Assembly: GCA_005800465.1 (NCBI GenBank)
Contig: SYFI01000081.1
Coordinates: forward strand, 1 to 9,187
DNA: 9,187 bases
From: Actinomycetota bacterium
GTDB taxonomy: Bacteria > Actinomycetota > Thermoleophilia > Miltoncostaeales > Miltoncostaeaceae
Direction of reading: 5' to 3'
Part shown: in pieces, positions 1 to 5,890 of the stretch
Layout: every line of letters starts with the position of its first letter
Numbering within the stretch: the first letter of the stretch is position 1
Notes under the pieces: generated by a model
Seen by the model: the letters and a program-made list of their open reading frames with translations, nothing else
The model's database searches: none
What the model was told of the DNA's origin: nothing
Program-made: the position numbers and the translations under genes

Positions 1-188
1 GATGCACGCTGGCGGGCATCAAGGGCCACGGCGTAGGCCAGCGGAACGTTGCCCGCGGCCAGTGCACGCGTCGCGGCCTGCACGTCGGATGCCGGGGCGC
101 CTGCAGCAGAAAGGGCCGCCACCGATCGCCGGGTGATGCGGCGGGCCACGCCCTGGGCCTGCGGGGTGATGTCGGGAGTGCCGGTCAT
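1..188 (-). CDS. Partial ORF, probable displaced C-terminal part of the S16 protease gene (runs off window)
   Basis: An open frame reads leftwards from an ATG at 188 and leaves the window without a stop, giving 62 residues that begin MTGTPDITPQAQ. It is Ala/Arg-rich and looks helical, with a segment RALAAGNVPLAYAVALDARQ resembling the 'long helix, then ...EGNY..AL..A' tail that I recall following the catalytic domain in archaeal-type S16 proteases. There is no Shine-Dalgarno sequence before the ATG; it is directly preceded by a run of eight C's (minus strand). The sequence just upstream (240 to about 198) continues the S16 reading frame after its amber codon as GIVQAYPVFTGKSLAPP. Removing one C would fuse that stretch with this frame. 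I therefore think this is the C-terminal domain of the neighbouring protease, separated by a stop and a frameshift. A separate small gene starting at 188 is the alternative. The family link is from memory, not a search. Confidence 0.5.
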   Translation of the reverse strand, partial: MTGTPDITPQAQGVARRITRRSVAALSAAGAPASDVQAATRALAAGNVPLAYAVALDARQRA

Positions 189-189
189 C

Positions 190-197
190 GGGGGGGG
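190..197. repeat. Homopolymer G8 (C8 on the coding strand)
   Basis: Eight consecutive G's lie exactly where the S16-frame continuation (KSLAPP) stops making sense and the next open frame (MTGTPD...) begins, offset by one base. Runs of this length are common sites of slippage, both in replication and in sequencing or assembly. A seven-base run would place both stretches in one frame. Confidence 0.6.
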
Positions 198-240
198 CGA
201 GGGACTTGCCGGTAAACACCGGGTAGGCCTGGACAATGCC

Positions 241-870
241 CTAGATGACGCGCACGGTGACACCAAGCGACTTGCCGAACGTCGGCAGGTGCACCTCCCG
301 CCCGAGTTTCTGGTCGTACTGATTGATGCTGCCCGGCGGGATGAGCACCGTGGTGTACCCCGCCGCAGCGGCGGCACGGATCTTGGTGGGTACACGGGAG
401 ACGGTACCGATGGTGCCGTCGGGTGACACCGTGCCGGTCATCGCCACCTTCGGCCTGATGGCATCGCCGCGGATGACGGCAAGCGTGCCCACGGTCAAGG
501 CCGCGCCACCCGACGGGCCATCAATGGGGCCGGTGATGGTGTACCCAAGAACCACACGTGACGGATTGGCGCCGGAGGCCAGTGTGGCCACCGCTCCTGC
601 CATCGCAGTGGATGCAAGCCACTGGGGGCCCCCACCCTTTGCCTGGATGTCGTCGAGTGTCACGGTGAACCCAGGGTCGTCCCTGGTCTCTACCGCGATA
701 CCCGCGGGCTCAATGCCGCCGGTGGGAAGCCCCTTGGCATCGGTGCCCGCCCACAGCACCGGGAAGGTGATCTCACGGGCAGGAATGGAACACTGCTGCG
801 ATTCACCGCAGTTCGTGCCGGCATCTGAGATGTCCCCGACAACGAGCAGGCAGAGGGCAATCCGGCGAAA
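241..870 (-). CDS. S16 (Lon-like) serine protease domain, archaeal-type, non-ATPase; gene probably broken
   Basis: The frame is open from just after the TAA at 871-873 to a TAG at 241-243, 209 codons. The Lon catalytic dyad is visible: Ser in GPSGGAA (codon 511-513) and Lys in PTKIRAAAAAG (codon 382-384), 43 residues apart as in E. coli Lon Ser679/Lys722. Between them lies VAMTGTVSPDGTIG, the S16 signature region. There is no AAA+ ATPase module, so this fits the stand-alone, usually membrane-anchored branch known from archaea. The first codons read RRIALCLLVVGD, a plausible signal or anchor segment. However, no ATG, GTG or TTG exists in frame before the GTG at 757-759, and starting there would remove that segment; ATT (859-861) or CTG would be needed. 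After the TAG the frame still reads GIVQAYPVFTGK, like the family's tail, so the stop looks premature. It is the last gene of the pyrF run. Family is clear; functionality is doubtful. Confidence 0.75.
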   Translation of the reverse strand, partial: FRRIALCLLVVGDISDAGTNCGESQQCSIPAREITFPVLWAGTDAKGLPTGGIEPAGIAVETRDDPGFTVTLDDIQAKGGGPQWLASTAMAGAVATLASGANPSRVVLGYTITGPIDGPSGGAALTVGTLAVIRGDAIRPKVAMTGTVSPDGTIGTVSRVPTKIRAAAAAGYTTVLIPPGSINQYDQKLGREVHLPTFGKSLGVTVRVI

Positions 871-1281
871 TTATGCGGACGCGTGCGTGAACCCGAGCTC
901 GGCGTAGTGCGACCAGTCGACTTCGATGAGGTACTGCGTGCCCTGGTCGGCCCGCCACGGAAATGGCTCCCCGGTGTACTTGACGGATAGGCGGTCCATG
1001 GCCTCAAGGGCCTCGGCGCCATGGCGGGTCTCGGCCACGTGCCCACGAAGCTGTCCGCCCCGGTACGGGTTTTCGAAGTCGATGATGGAGATGGCCACGC
1101 GGCCGTCGCGCGCCAGGTTCTTGGCCTTGCGGCTCTCTGGGCCGCCCGTGAAGATGGTGACGAAGTCGCCCTCCATGCCGCCCCACATCGCCACCGAGAT
1201 CGGTGAGCCGTCGGGCATGAGTGTGGCCACGTGCACGTAGTTGGCACGCTCGATCAGATCCCGCAGTCGCTCGTCCATCAT
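871..1281 (-). CDS. PPOX-class (pyridoxamine 5'-phosphate oxidase fold) probable F420/flavin-dependent enzyme
   Basis: The product is 136 residues. It opens with YVHVATLMPDGSPISVAMW, the first strand pair of the split-barrel flavin/F420-binding fold, followed by FTGGPESRKAKNLARDGRVAISIID, in which the RK..NL.RD.RV motif usually binds cofactor phosphates, then NPYRGGQLRGHVAE. This pattern matches the short F420-associated PPOX proteins of the Rv1155 type rather than true PdxH. The substrate cannot be told from sequence. The start is the ATG at 1281, which shares one base with the pyrF stop (TGATG) and has GGGAGG seven bases upstream. A second ATG follows directly at 1278. The longer open frame extending to 1605 is only pyrF read in another frame. 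The one-base overlap implies translational coupling to pyrF. Its TAA at 871-873 is in the same frame as the following S16 ORF. Confidence 0.85.
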   Translation of the reverse strand: MMDERLRDLIERANYVHVATLMPDGSPISVAMWGGMEGDFVTIFTGGPESRKAKNLARDGRVAISIIDFENPYRGGQLRGHVAETRHGAEALEAMDRLSVKYTGEPFPWRADQGTQYLIEVDWSHYAELGFTHASA

Positions 1282-2102
1282 CAGTTCGCCTCCCATGCAT
1301 TCCACACCATGTTGCGCAGGTCGCGTGCCGCCTGCGCTGGATCGTCCGCGTAGATGACGGATCGACTTGCCGACACCAGCGCGCCATGGGCGCGCCCGCC
1401 GAATGCCGGGCCGAGCTCGGCCGGGTTGCCGCCCTGTGCCCCCACTCCGGGGAGCAGAAATGGCTGGTCGGGCATCAACTCGCGAAGCCGGTGGATGCGC
1501 TCGGGCACCGTTGCCCCGACGACCGCGCCGATTGAAGATCCCTGACCGGGCACGGTGGTCGCCTGCCCCCACTGGCGTACGCGGTCGGCCACGGCCTCGT
1601 GCCACGGGCGGCCATCGGCCATCTCAAGATCCTCGAGTTCTGCTGCTCCCGGATTGGAGGTGCGCACGAGGACGAAGAGCCCTCTCCCCCCGTGTGCCGC
1701 GGCGTCGAGGAACGGCGTGACTGAGTCGGTGCCGAGCATCGGGTTCACCGTGAGGGCATCGATGGGATCACGAAGAAATGCCGCGGCGTAGTGGCGGGTG
1801 GTGGCATCCACGTCGCCCCGCTTGGCATCAGCAATAACGAGCAGGCCCGCATCGGCAGCGGCCTGCGAGACCTCCTCGAATGCCTGCCACCCGTCGGCGC
1901 CGAAGCGCTCGAAGCAGGCCAGTTGGGGCTTGGCCGCCACGCAGTGCTCGGCGGCCTTTGCGATGACGTCGGCGCAGAAGTCACGGGCGCCGGGCGCCCC
2001 GCCGTCCACACGTGCCGGGTCGGGATCGAGCCCGAGCACGATCTGGCTGCCACGCGATTCGACGCGCTGGGCGAGGCGGGTGCAAAAGGGTGACGTGTTC
2101 AT
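1281..2102 (-). CDS. pyrF: Orotidine 5'-phosphate decarboxylase, type 2
   Basis: It converts orotidine 5'-monophosphate to UMP, the last step of de novo pyrimidine synthesis, in the cytoplasm. The product is 273 residues, the usual size of the longer type 2 subfamily common in actinobacteria. Visible landmarks are an N-terminal IVLGLDPDPARVD, the catalytic DAKRGD at residues 92-97 (Lys94 and Asp97 in the Asp-Lys-Asp network), TVNPMLGTDSVTPFL, and the phosphate-binding end LLPGVGAQGGNP followed by a SASRSVIYA segment. The ATG at 2102 overlaps the stop of the permease gene in an ATGA, so the two are probably translationally coupled. The open frame continues 21 codons upstream, but that stretch (MRCRYHGACAPHSSNRH...) is the permease read in another frame. 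The stop overlaps the next start by one base. No other pyrimidine gene is in the window. Confidence 0.95.
   Translation of the reverse strand: MNTSPFCTRLAQRVESRGSQIVLGLDPDPARVDGGAPGARDFCADVIAKAAEHCVAAKPQLACFERFGADGWQAFEEVSQAAADAGLLVIADAKRGDVDATTRHYAAAFLRDPIDALTVNPMLGTDSVTPFLDAAAHGGRGLFVLVRTSNPGAAELEDLEMADGRPWHEAVADRVRQWGQATTVPGQGSSIGAVVGATVPERIHRLRELMPDQPFLLPGVGAQGGNPAELGPAFGGRAHGALVSASRSVIYADDPAQAARDLRNMVWNAWEAN
1289..1294 (-). promoter_or_regulatory. Shine-Dalgarno GGGAGG for the PPOX-class gene
   Basis: GGGAGG lies inside the last codons of pyrF, seven bases before the ATG at 1281. This spacing supports that ATG over the second one at 1278 and over any start further upstream. Confidence 0.6.
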
Positions 2103-3022
2103 TGAACCACCGCGGTGACGATTGGAAGAGTGAGGAGCGCAAGCACCGTGGTAACGGCAACGCACCCGGCCAGCAGGTTGACGGGCAGCCGGTAGTGCGC
2201 GCCCATCACCAGCACCATCATGCCGCTCGGCATGCCGCCGAGGACCGTAATGGTGTTGAGCTCCTCACCGCTAAAACCAAAGGCAACCGCCACGGCGAAT
2301 GTCACCGCTGGCCCGATTGCCAACCGGGCGATGGAGACCCCGGCGATCACCCGCCAGTAGTCCCTGATACCCGACCAGTCGAGCATGATCCCCGCATAGA
2401 GCATGACCACCGGCAGTACGCCCGCGGCGAGGTACGTGACCGGGAACTCGATGAGGTCGGGCAGGTCGTGCACGCCGGAGATCGTGAGGATGAGACCGGC
2501 GATGAGTGCCCACATGGGCGGCAGCAGCAGGCCCTTGAACGACTGCCGGATGGACAGGGCGTCTTCCACCTCGCCGCGCCCAAACCACGAGGCCACAATC
2601 GGGCTGAAGGTCCAGATAAGGATTCCGGTGCCCAGGGCGTCGTACATCACGGCGACCGTCAGTGAGTAGTCGTGCTGACTGGCCGCGATGAGTGGCAGGC
2701 CGAAGAACCCGGTATTGGCCACGCCCGTGGCAATAATCACTGCCCCGGTTGCCGCACGTCCCAACCCGAGGCCACGCGAGATGAGCAGGCCAATGGGAGC
2801 CATGATCGCTGTGACGCAGAACGCCACGATGGGCACCAGCAGCAGGTTCCAGGTCAGATGGGACCCCACCAGAACCTTGAGCACCAGCGCAGGCAGGAGC
2901 ACGTACAGCGTGATGCGTACGAGGATCTGCGACTGATCGCGGTTGACCACGCCCGTGCGGTTGAGCACCACACCGATGGCGATCATCACCAGTGCCGCGA
3001 ATGTGGTGGTGAACAGCGTCAT
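2099..3022 (-). CDS. AEC (auxin efflux carrier) family permease
   Basis: This is a 307-residue integral membrane protein with about ten hydrophobic segments, starting with TLFTTTFAALVMIAIGVVLNRTG. The sequence NTGFFGLPL around residue 110 is the family's conserved N-GF-G-P motif, and a second break in the helices lies near GGMPSGMMVLVMGAHY towards the C-terminus. AEC proteins are secondary transporters of small organic anions such as malate or malonate, or of other metabolites; the substrate cannot be assigned here. The ATG at 3022 follows the metW stop by seven bases, with GGCGGGG just before it as a weak ribosome site. The open frame reaching to 3124 is metW in another frame. Location between metW and pyrF, with a 4-base overlap at its end, says it is co-transcribed but does not show what it moves. 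Family assignment is firm. Confidence 0.85.
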   Translation of the reverse strand: MTLFTTTFAALVMIAIGVVLNRTGVVNRDQSQILVRITLYVLLPALVLKVLVGSHLTWNLLLVPIVAFCVTAIMAPIGLLISRGLGLGRAATGAVIIATGVANTGFFGLPLIAASQHDYSLTVAVMYDALGTGILIWTFSPIVASWFGRGEVEDALSIRQSFKGLLLPPMWALIAGLILTISGVHDLPDLIEFPVTYLAAGVLPVVMLYAGIMLDWSGIRDYWRVIAGVSIARLAIGPAVTFAVAVAFGFSGEELNTITVLGGMPSGMMVLVMGAHYRLPVNLLAGCVAVTTVLALLTLPIVTAVVQ

Positions 3023-3029
3023 GCCCCGC

Positions 3030-3638
3030 CTACGCCCGGTCGGGCCCCACGAGGTACACGGCGCCTGCGCACAGCAGATTGGGGCGCCGGAGCGCCACCC
3101 CCTTGGCCGGCCGGCCGCGGTCATCCACGAGTACGCGCCGGATGGTGGTGAGGTGCTCGCGTGTCAGCAGCGTCTCGAAGTCGCGGATCGTGCACAGGTG
3201 GATGTTGGGGGTGTCGTACCAGTGGTAGGGAAGCGATGACGACTCCGGCATGCGACCGCGCGCCGCCAGCGACCATCGCAGGCGCCAGTGCCCGAAGTTG
3301 GGAAACGACACGATGCCGACACGCCCCACGCGCATCATCTCGTGCAGTACGAGGGTGGGTCGCTGGGTGGCCTGAAGGGTCTGCGAGAGGATGACCACGT
3401 CAAACGCCCCATCCTCCACGTCGGCCAACCCGCGGTCGATATCCCCAACCATCACAGGCACCCCGCGGGCCACGCATGCGTGGAAGCCCTCATCGCTGAT
3501 CTCAACCCCGGTGCCGTCGCAATCCTTCTCTCGGATGAGGTGGTCGAGCAACGCGCCATCGCCGCAGCCAAGGTCGAGCACGCGGGATCCACGCGGGACC
3601 ATCGCGGCGACAGCATCGAGATCGGGGCGGAGCGCCAT
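3030..3638 (-). CDS. metW: MetW-type class I SAM-dependent methyltransferase-like protein
   Basis: The product is 202 residues, the normal length of MetW. It begins MALRPDLDAVAAMVPRGSRVLDLGCGDGALL, in which DLGCGDG (residues 22-28) is methyltransferase motif I. It continues with VEISDEGFHACVARGVPVMVGDID and the typical MetW stretch FDVVILSQTLQATQRPTLVLHEMMRVGRVGIVSFPNFGHWRLR, ending with the LPYHWYDTPNIHLCTIRDFE signature. In many bacteria MetW acts with the homoserine O-acyltransferase MetX in methionine synthesis. No metX is visible here, which is unusual but could be explained by a copy elsewhere. The ATG at 3638 matches the family N-terminus. A GTG at 3668 lies inside a palindrome and adds ten unrelated residues. 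No good Shine-Dalgarno precedes 3638, but TACGCT lies seven bases upstream. It heads the minus-strand run to the permease and pyrF. Confidence 0.9.
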   Translation of the reverse strand: MALRPDLDAVAAMVPRGSRVLDLGCGDGALLDHLIREKDCDGTGVEISDEGFHACVARGVPVMVGDIDRGLADVEDGAFDVVILSQTLQATQRPTLVLHEMMRVGRVGIVSFPNFGHWRLRWSLAARGRMPESSSLPYHWYDTPNIHLCTIRDFETLLTREHLTTIRRVLVDDRGRPAKGVALRRPNLLCAGAVYLVGPDRA

Positions 3639-3645
3639 GACCGCC

Positions 3646-3651
3646 AGCGTA
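3646..3651 (-). promoter_or_regulatory. Possible -10 box (TACGCT) for a leaderless metW transcript
   Basis: TACGCT fits the actinobacterial TANNNT -10 pattern and ends seven bases before the metW ATG, so transcription would begin at or next to the start codon. No clear -35 element is seen; that position falls inside the neighbouring palindrome. Two other unit-heading genes here have the same arrangement. Confidence 0.35.
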
Positions 3652-3652
3652 T

Positions 3653-3701
3653 CGGGGTCAGTCCCCACCCGGGGTCAGACCCCCGGTGGGGACTGACCCC
3701 G
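3653..3701. repeat. Perfect 17-bp inverted repeat with 15-base loop
   Basis: Bases 3653-3669 and 3685-3701 are exact reverse complements, read outward-in as CGGGGTCAGTCCCCACC. The 15-base loop itself holds GGGGTC and GACCCC, so a smaller stem can form inside it. It starts 15 bases from the metW ATG. As RNA it would be a very stable hairpin but has no U-tract, so it is not a standard intrinsic terminator. It resembles REP-type palindromes. Confidence 0.8.
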
Positions 3702-3721
3702 GGTGGGGTCAGTCACCGTCA
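3654..3721. repeat. Four tandem 17-base units beginning GGGG
   Basis: The block divides into four 17-base units starting at 3654, 3671, 3688 and 3705. Units 1, 2 and 4 begin GGGGTCAG, and unit 3 begins GGGGACTGACCCC, i.e. it carries the core inverted. The inverted repeat at 3653-3701 is part of this pattern. No gene is encoded here. Confidence 0.65.
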
Positions 3722-3791
3722 CAAATGTGCAGATGTTCGCGTATGCAGGCACTTACGGTAAAACGAGGGAACGGTCACCGTCACAGATGTG
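3712..3791. repeat. Pair of 18-base direct repeats, 62 bases apart
   Basis: GTCACCGTCACAAATGTG (3712-3729) and GTCACCGTCACAGATGTG (3774-3791) differ at one base. Each ends in a palindromic CACARATGTG (3720-3729 and 3782-3791). The 62-base spacing is close to six turns of the helix. Between them is a TTACGGTAA palindrome (3753-3761). They may be binding sites or the flanks of a small mobile or repeat element. Confidence 0.6.
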
Positions 3792-3838
3792 TACCGGAGA
3801 TCCCGGGCCTGCCGCTGTTTCGGAGACTTGCCGCGGTG

Positions 3839-4861
3839 TTAGCGCACGATGACCGGGCGTTTCAGGCCGCTTCCGGCTCTGAGTGCCCCGGGGACCTCCT
3901 CGAGCGTGATGGGTTCGCCAAGGAGTTCGCCATATGGGGCGTCGTCGGCGGCCAGATGCGCAAGGGCGGCACGCACGGCGTCCGGGGTGTGGTGGTACGA
4001 GCCGCGAATGGACAATTCGCCGTAGTGCAATGGGGAGGTGGGGAATGTCACGGTGGTGCCGGGAGCGCAGCCCCCGTACAGCAGCACCTCGCCACCGGGA
4101 CGCACGATCGAGACGGCCGCCTGCCAGGCATCGGGGCGACCGACAGCCTCCACCACGGCGGATGGACCACGCCCGTCGCCGTGCACAGCACGCAGTGCGT
4201 CGATGGCAGCCGCGTCGCGTGGCGCGTCCATGGCGCGTGCCCCACCAAAGCGGATCGCGCGCTCACGCCGCTCTTGATGCGGGTCGCACACTGTGACGAC
4301 ACACCCGCGTCCGGCGAGCAGGCCGGCGATAAGCGTGCCCTGCGTGCCTCCTCCCAGCACGACGACCTCATCGCCCTCCCCCGCCTCCACGCGCTCCACT
4401 CCACGCACCGCGCACGCGAGGGGCTCTACCATCGCGGCCCGCTCGGGTGCCAGACCACCCGGAACCGGCAGCAGATTGCGCGACACGATGGGGGCGGGCA
4501 CGCGCAGATACTCGGCGTAGGCGCCTGAGAGGTATGTGATGTGCTCGCACAGTGAGGGCCGGCCCACGGCGCATGGCGGGCATGCCCCGCACGGTGCCGA
4601 ATTGGCCACCACCATCAGGTCGCCCACCGAAACGCCGAGGGCGCCATCGCCCACTGCGGACACCACGCCGCAGGCCTCATGGCCCAGCGGGGCCGGTACC
4701 GGGACGATGGATGGATGTGCGCCCTGCCGCAGGATCTTGGCGTCGGTGGCACAGGTGAGCGCCCGCAGAACGGCGAGGATGACCTCACCGGACGCAGGTT
4801 CCGGAACGGGGACATCCTCCAGGCGGAGGTCTCCGGGGCCATGAAGAATGAGCGCGCGCAT
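3839..4861 (-). CDS. Zinc-dependent medium-chain alcohol/polyol dehydrogenase
   Basis: A 340-residue member of the MDR superfamily. Catalytic zinc ligands are Cys37 (LTCATD), His61 and Glu62 (GHEACG), with a probable further Glu146 (EPLACAVRG). The structural zinc lobe has four cysteines at 91, 94, 97 and 105. A Rossmann fold follows at VVVLGGGTQGTLIAG (residues 166-179), and the acidic residue in VTVCDPHQERR at the end of the second strand favours NAD over NADP. This pattern is closest to the sorbitol/threonine dehydrogenase-like branch; the actual substrate is unknown. The ATG at 4861 is chosen because the family starts with MRALILHGPGDLRLE; the 24 codons further upstream run into the divergent ispA promoter region. 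There is no Shine-Dalgarno, but TAGCGT lies eight bases upstream. It faces away from the hopanoid block and has no evident functional tie to it. Confidence 0.9.
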   Translation of the reverse strand: MRALILHGPGDLRLEDVPVPEPASGEVILAVLRALTCATDAKILRQGAHPSIVPVPAPLGHEACGVVSAVGDGALGVSVGDLMVVANSAPCGACPPCAVGRPSLCEHITYLSGAYAEYLRVPAPIVSRNLLPVPGGLAPERAAMVEPLACAVRGVERVEAGEGDEVVVLGGGTQGTLIAGLLAGRGCVVTVCDPHQERRERAIRFGGARAMDAPRDAAAIDALRAVHGDGRGPSAVVEAVGRPDAWQAAVSIVRPGGEVLLYGGCAPGTTVTFPTSPLHYGELSIRGSYHHTPDAVRAALAHLAADDAPYGELLGEPITLEEVPGALRAGSGLKRPVIVR

Positions 4862-4869
4862 CGCCGACG

Positions 4870-4875
4870 ACGCTA
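4870..4875 (-). promoter_or_regulatory. Possible -10 box (TAGCGT) for the dehydrogenase gene
   Basis: TAGCGT matches TANNNT and ends eight bases before the ATG at 4861. No Shine-Dalgarno lies in between, which fits a leaderless or nearly leaderless transcript. No -35 element is obvious. Confidence 0.35.
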
Positions 4876-4905
4876 CCAGCAGCGGGCTTTTGCAATCGGG
4901 GCCGG

Positions 4906-4911
4906 TACCCT
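4906..4911 (+). promoter_or_regulatory. Possible -10 box (TACCCT) for ispA
   Basis: TACCCT matches TANNNT and ends eight bases before the ispA ATG at 4920, the mirror image of the arrangement on the opposite strand. The intervening GCCCCCCG contains no ribosome site. The 58-base divergent gap 4862-4919 therefore seems to hold two short back-to-back promoters. A TTGCAA at 4890-4895 is too close (10 bases) to be its -35. Confidence 0.35.
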
Positions 4912-4919
4912 GCCCCCCG

Positions 4920-5843
4920 ATGAGTGACGACACCGCACGACCCGTCCACGCGCGATACCCGGAGCACCTGCGGGCACGGGTGGACGACTACCTGAGTGGC
5001 CTGTGGTTCATGACCGGTGACTCGGTCGCCGATGCTGAGGCAGCCGGCACCGAGGGGCTGGTGGAGGCGATGCGCTATTCACTGCTCGCAGGGGGAAAGC
5101 GCATCCGTCCGGTGCTGGCACTGGCCACCTGCCAGGCACTCGGACGGGATCCCGACGAGATCATGCCCGCCGCGGCCGCAATCGAGCTCATCCACACTTA
5201 CTCGCTCATTCACGACGACCTGCCTGCAATGGATGACGACGACCTGCGTCGGGGGACGCCCACGTGCCATGTGGTGTACGGCGACGACGTGGCAATTCTC
5301 GCCGGTGACGCCCTGTTTGCCGAGGCCGTCCGGCTGGTGTGTGAGGGGCAGGGGGGTGGCCCCACCGTGCAGGTGGCAATCCTCGGAGAGATCAGCCGTG
5401 CCACGGGCGTGGTCGGCATGGTGGGCGGGCAGTACCTCGATATCGAGGATGCCGGCGGCTCATCGGCCGATGCCCTCGCCCGCGTGCATGCGCTCAAGAC
5501 TGGTCGACTCATGGCTTCTGCAGTACATGTGGCACTCGCGCTCGCCCCGCCGCCAGCAGCACAGGACGCCGCATACCGTGCCTTCGCCCGTGAGCTGGGT
5601 CTGCTCTTTCAGATCGTGGACGACATCCTCGACGTCGCTGGGTCGGAGGAGGAACTTGGAAAGGCGGTCGGCACCGACGAGCGCCTCGGCAAGGTCACCT
5701 ACGTGAGCCTGCACGGCATGAACCGCGCGCGCGAACTCGCCGCAGAGTCGCACGCCAGGGCAATTGAACTGCTTAATGCGGTTGATGGGCAAGTCGATGA
5801 TCTTGTTGGCATCGCCGACACCGCCTTCACCCGCCAGAGCTAA
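4920..5843 (+). CDS. ispA: Polyprenyl synthase, IspA-type farnesyl diphosphate synthase
   Basis: It condenses isopentenyl diphosphate with allylic diphosphates, probably to farnesyl diphosphate (C15), in the cytoplasm. The product is 307 residues. GGKRIRP precedes the first aspartate-rich motif, YSLIHDDLPAMDDDDLRRG (Asp99, Asp100, Asp105), which is virtually identical to E. coli IspA. The second, FQIVDDILD, has Asp234, Asp235 and Asp238. The aromatic residue five positions before the first motif is the usual C15 length limiter, so FPP is more likely than GGPP, though this is inference. The ATG at 4920 is preferred; upstream codons overlap the divergent dehydrogenase. It opens the plus-strand block and probably feeds squalene and hopanoid synthesis, comparable to the polyprenyl synthase in Streptomyces hop clusters. 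It ends 91 bases before hpnH. The primary housekeeping FPP synthase could also be this gene. Confidence 0.9.
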   Translation: MSDDTARPVHARYPEHLRARVDDYLSGLWFMTGDSVADAEAAGTEGLVEAMRYSLLAGGKRIRPVLALATCQALGRDPDEIMPAAAAIELIHTYSLIHDDLPAMDDDDLRRGTPTCHVVYGDDVAILAGDALFAEAVRLVCEGQGGGPTVQVAILGEISRATGVVGMVGGQYLDIEDAGGSSADALARVHALKTGRLMASAVHVALALAPPPAAQDAAYRAFARELGLLFQIVDDILDVAGSEEELGKAVGTDERLGKVTYVSLHGMNRARELAAESHARAIELLNAVDGQVDDLVGIADTAFTRQS

Positions 5844-5890
5844 CGATTCGCAGAGGATTTAGGTGGCCCACGCCCGCACGGTGGGATAAC

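Noticed and set aside
1282..1605. N-terminal extension of the PPOX-class gene into pyrF
   Set aside because: The added residues are Arg/Gly/Pro-rich and are pyrF read in another frame; a good ribosome site and ATG exist at 1281.
2012..2665. Plus-strand open frame of 217 codons opposite the permease and pyrF
   Set aside because: His/Gln/Arg-rich composition, no motif, and entirely antisense to two well-supported genes.
3653..3701. Intrinsic terminator for the dehydrogenase gene
   Set aside because: The stem is strong but has no T-run on either side, and it lies more than 130 bases past the dehydrogenase stop. I list it as a repeat instead.
3654..3791. CRISPR array
   Set aside because: Units are 17 bases, directly abutting, with no unique spacers between repeats; the 18-base repeats occur only twice.
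3639..3838. SAM-type riboswitch upstream of metW
   Set aside because: I could not fit any known SAM riboswitch core; the region is dominated by the GGGGTCAG repeats, and the metW start looks leaderless.
3686..4528. Long plus-strand open frame of 280 codons opposite the dehydrogenase
   Set aside because: It is antisense to a clearly conserved zinc dehydrogenase and has no family-like motifs; high-GC antisense frames are often open by chance.
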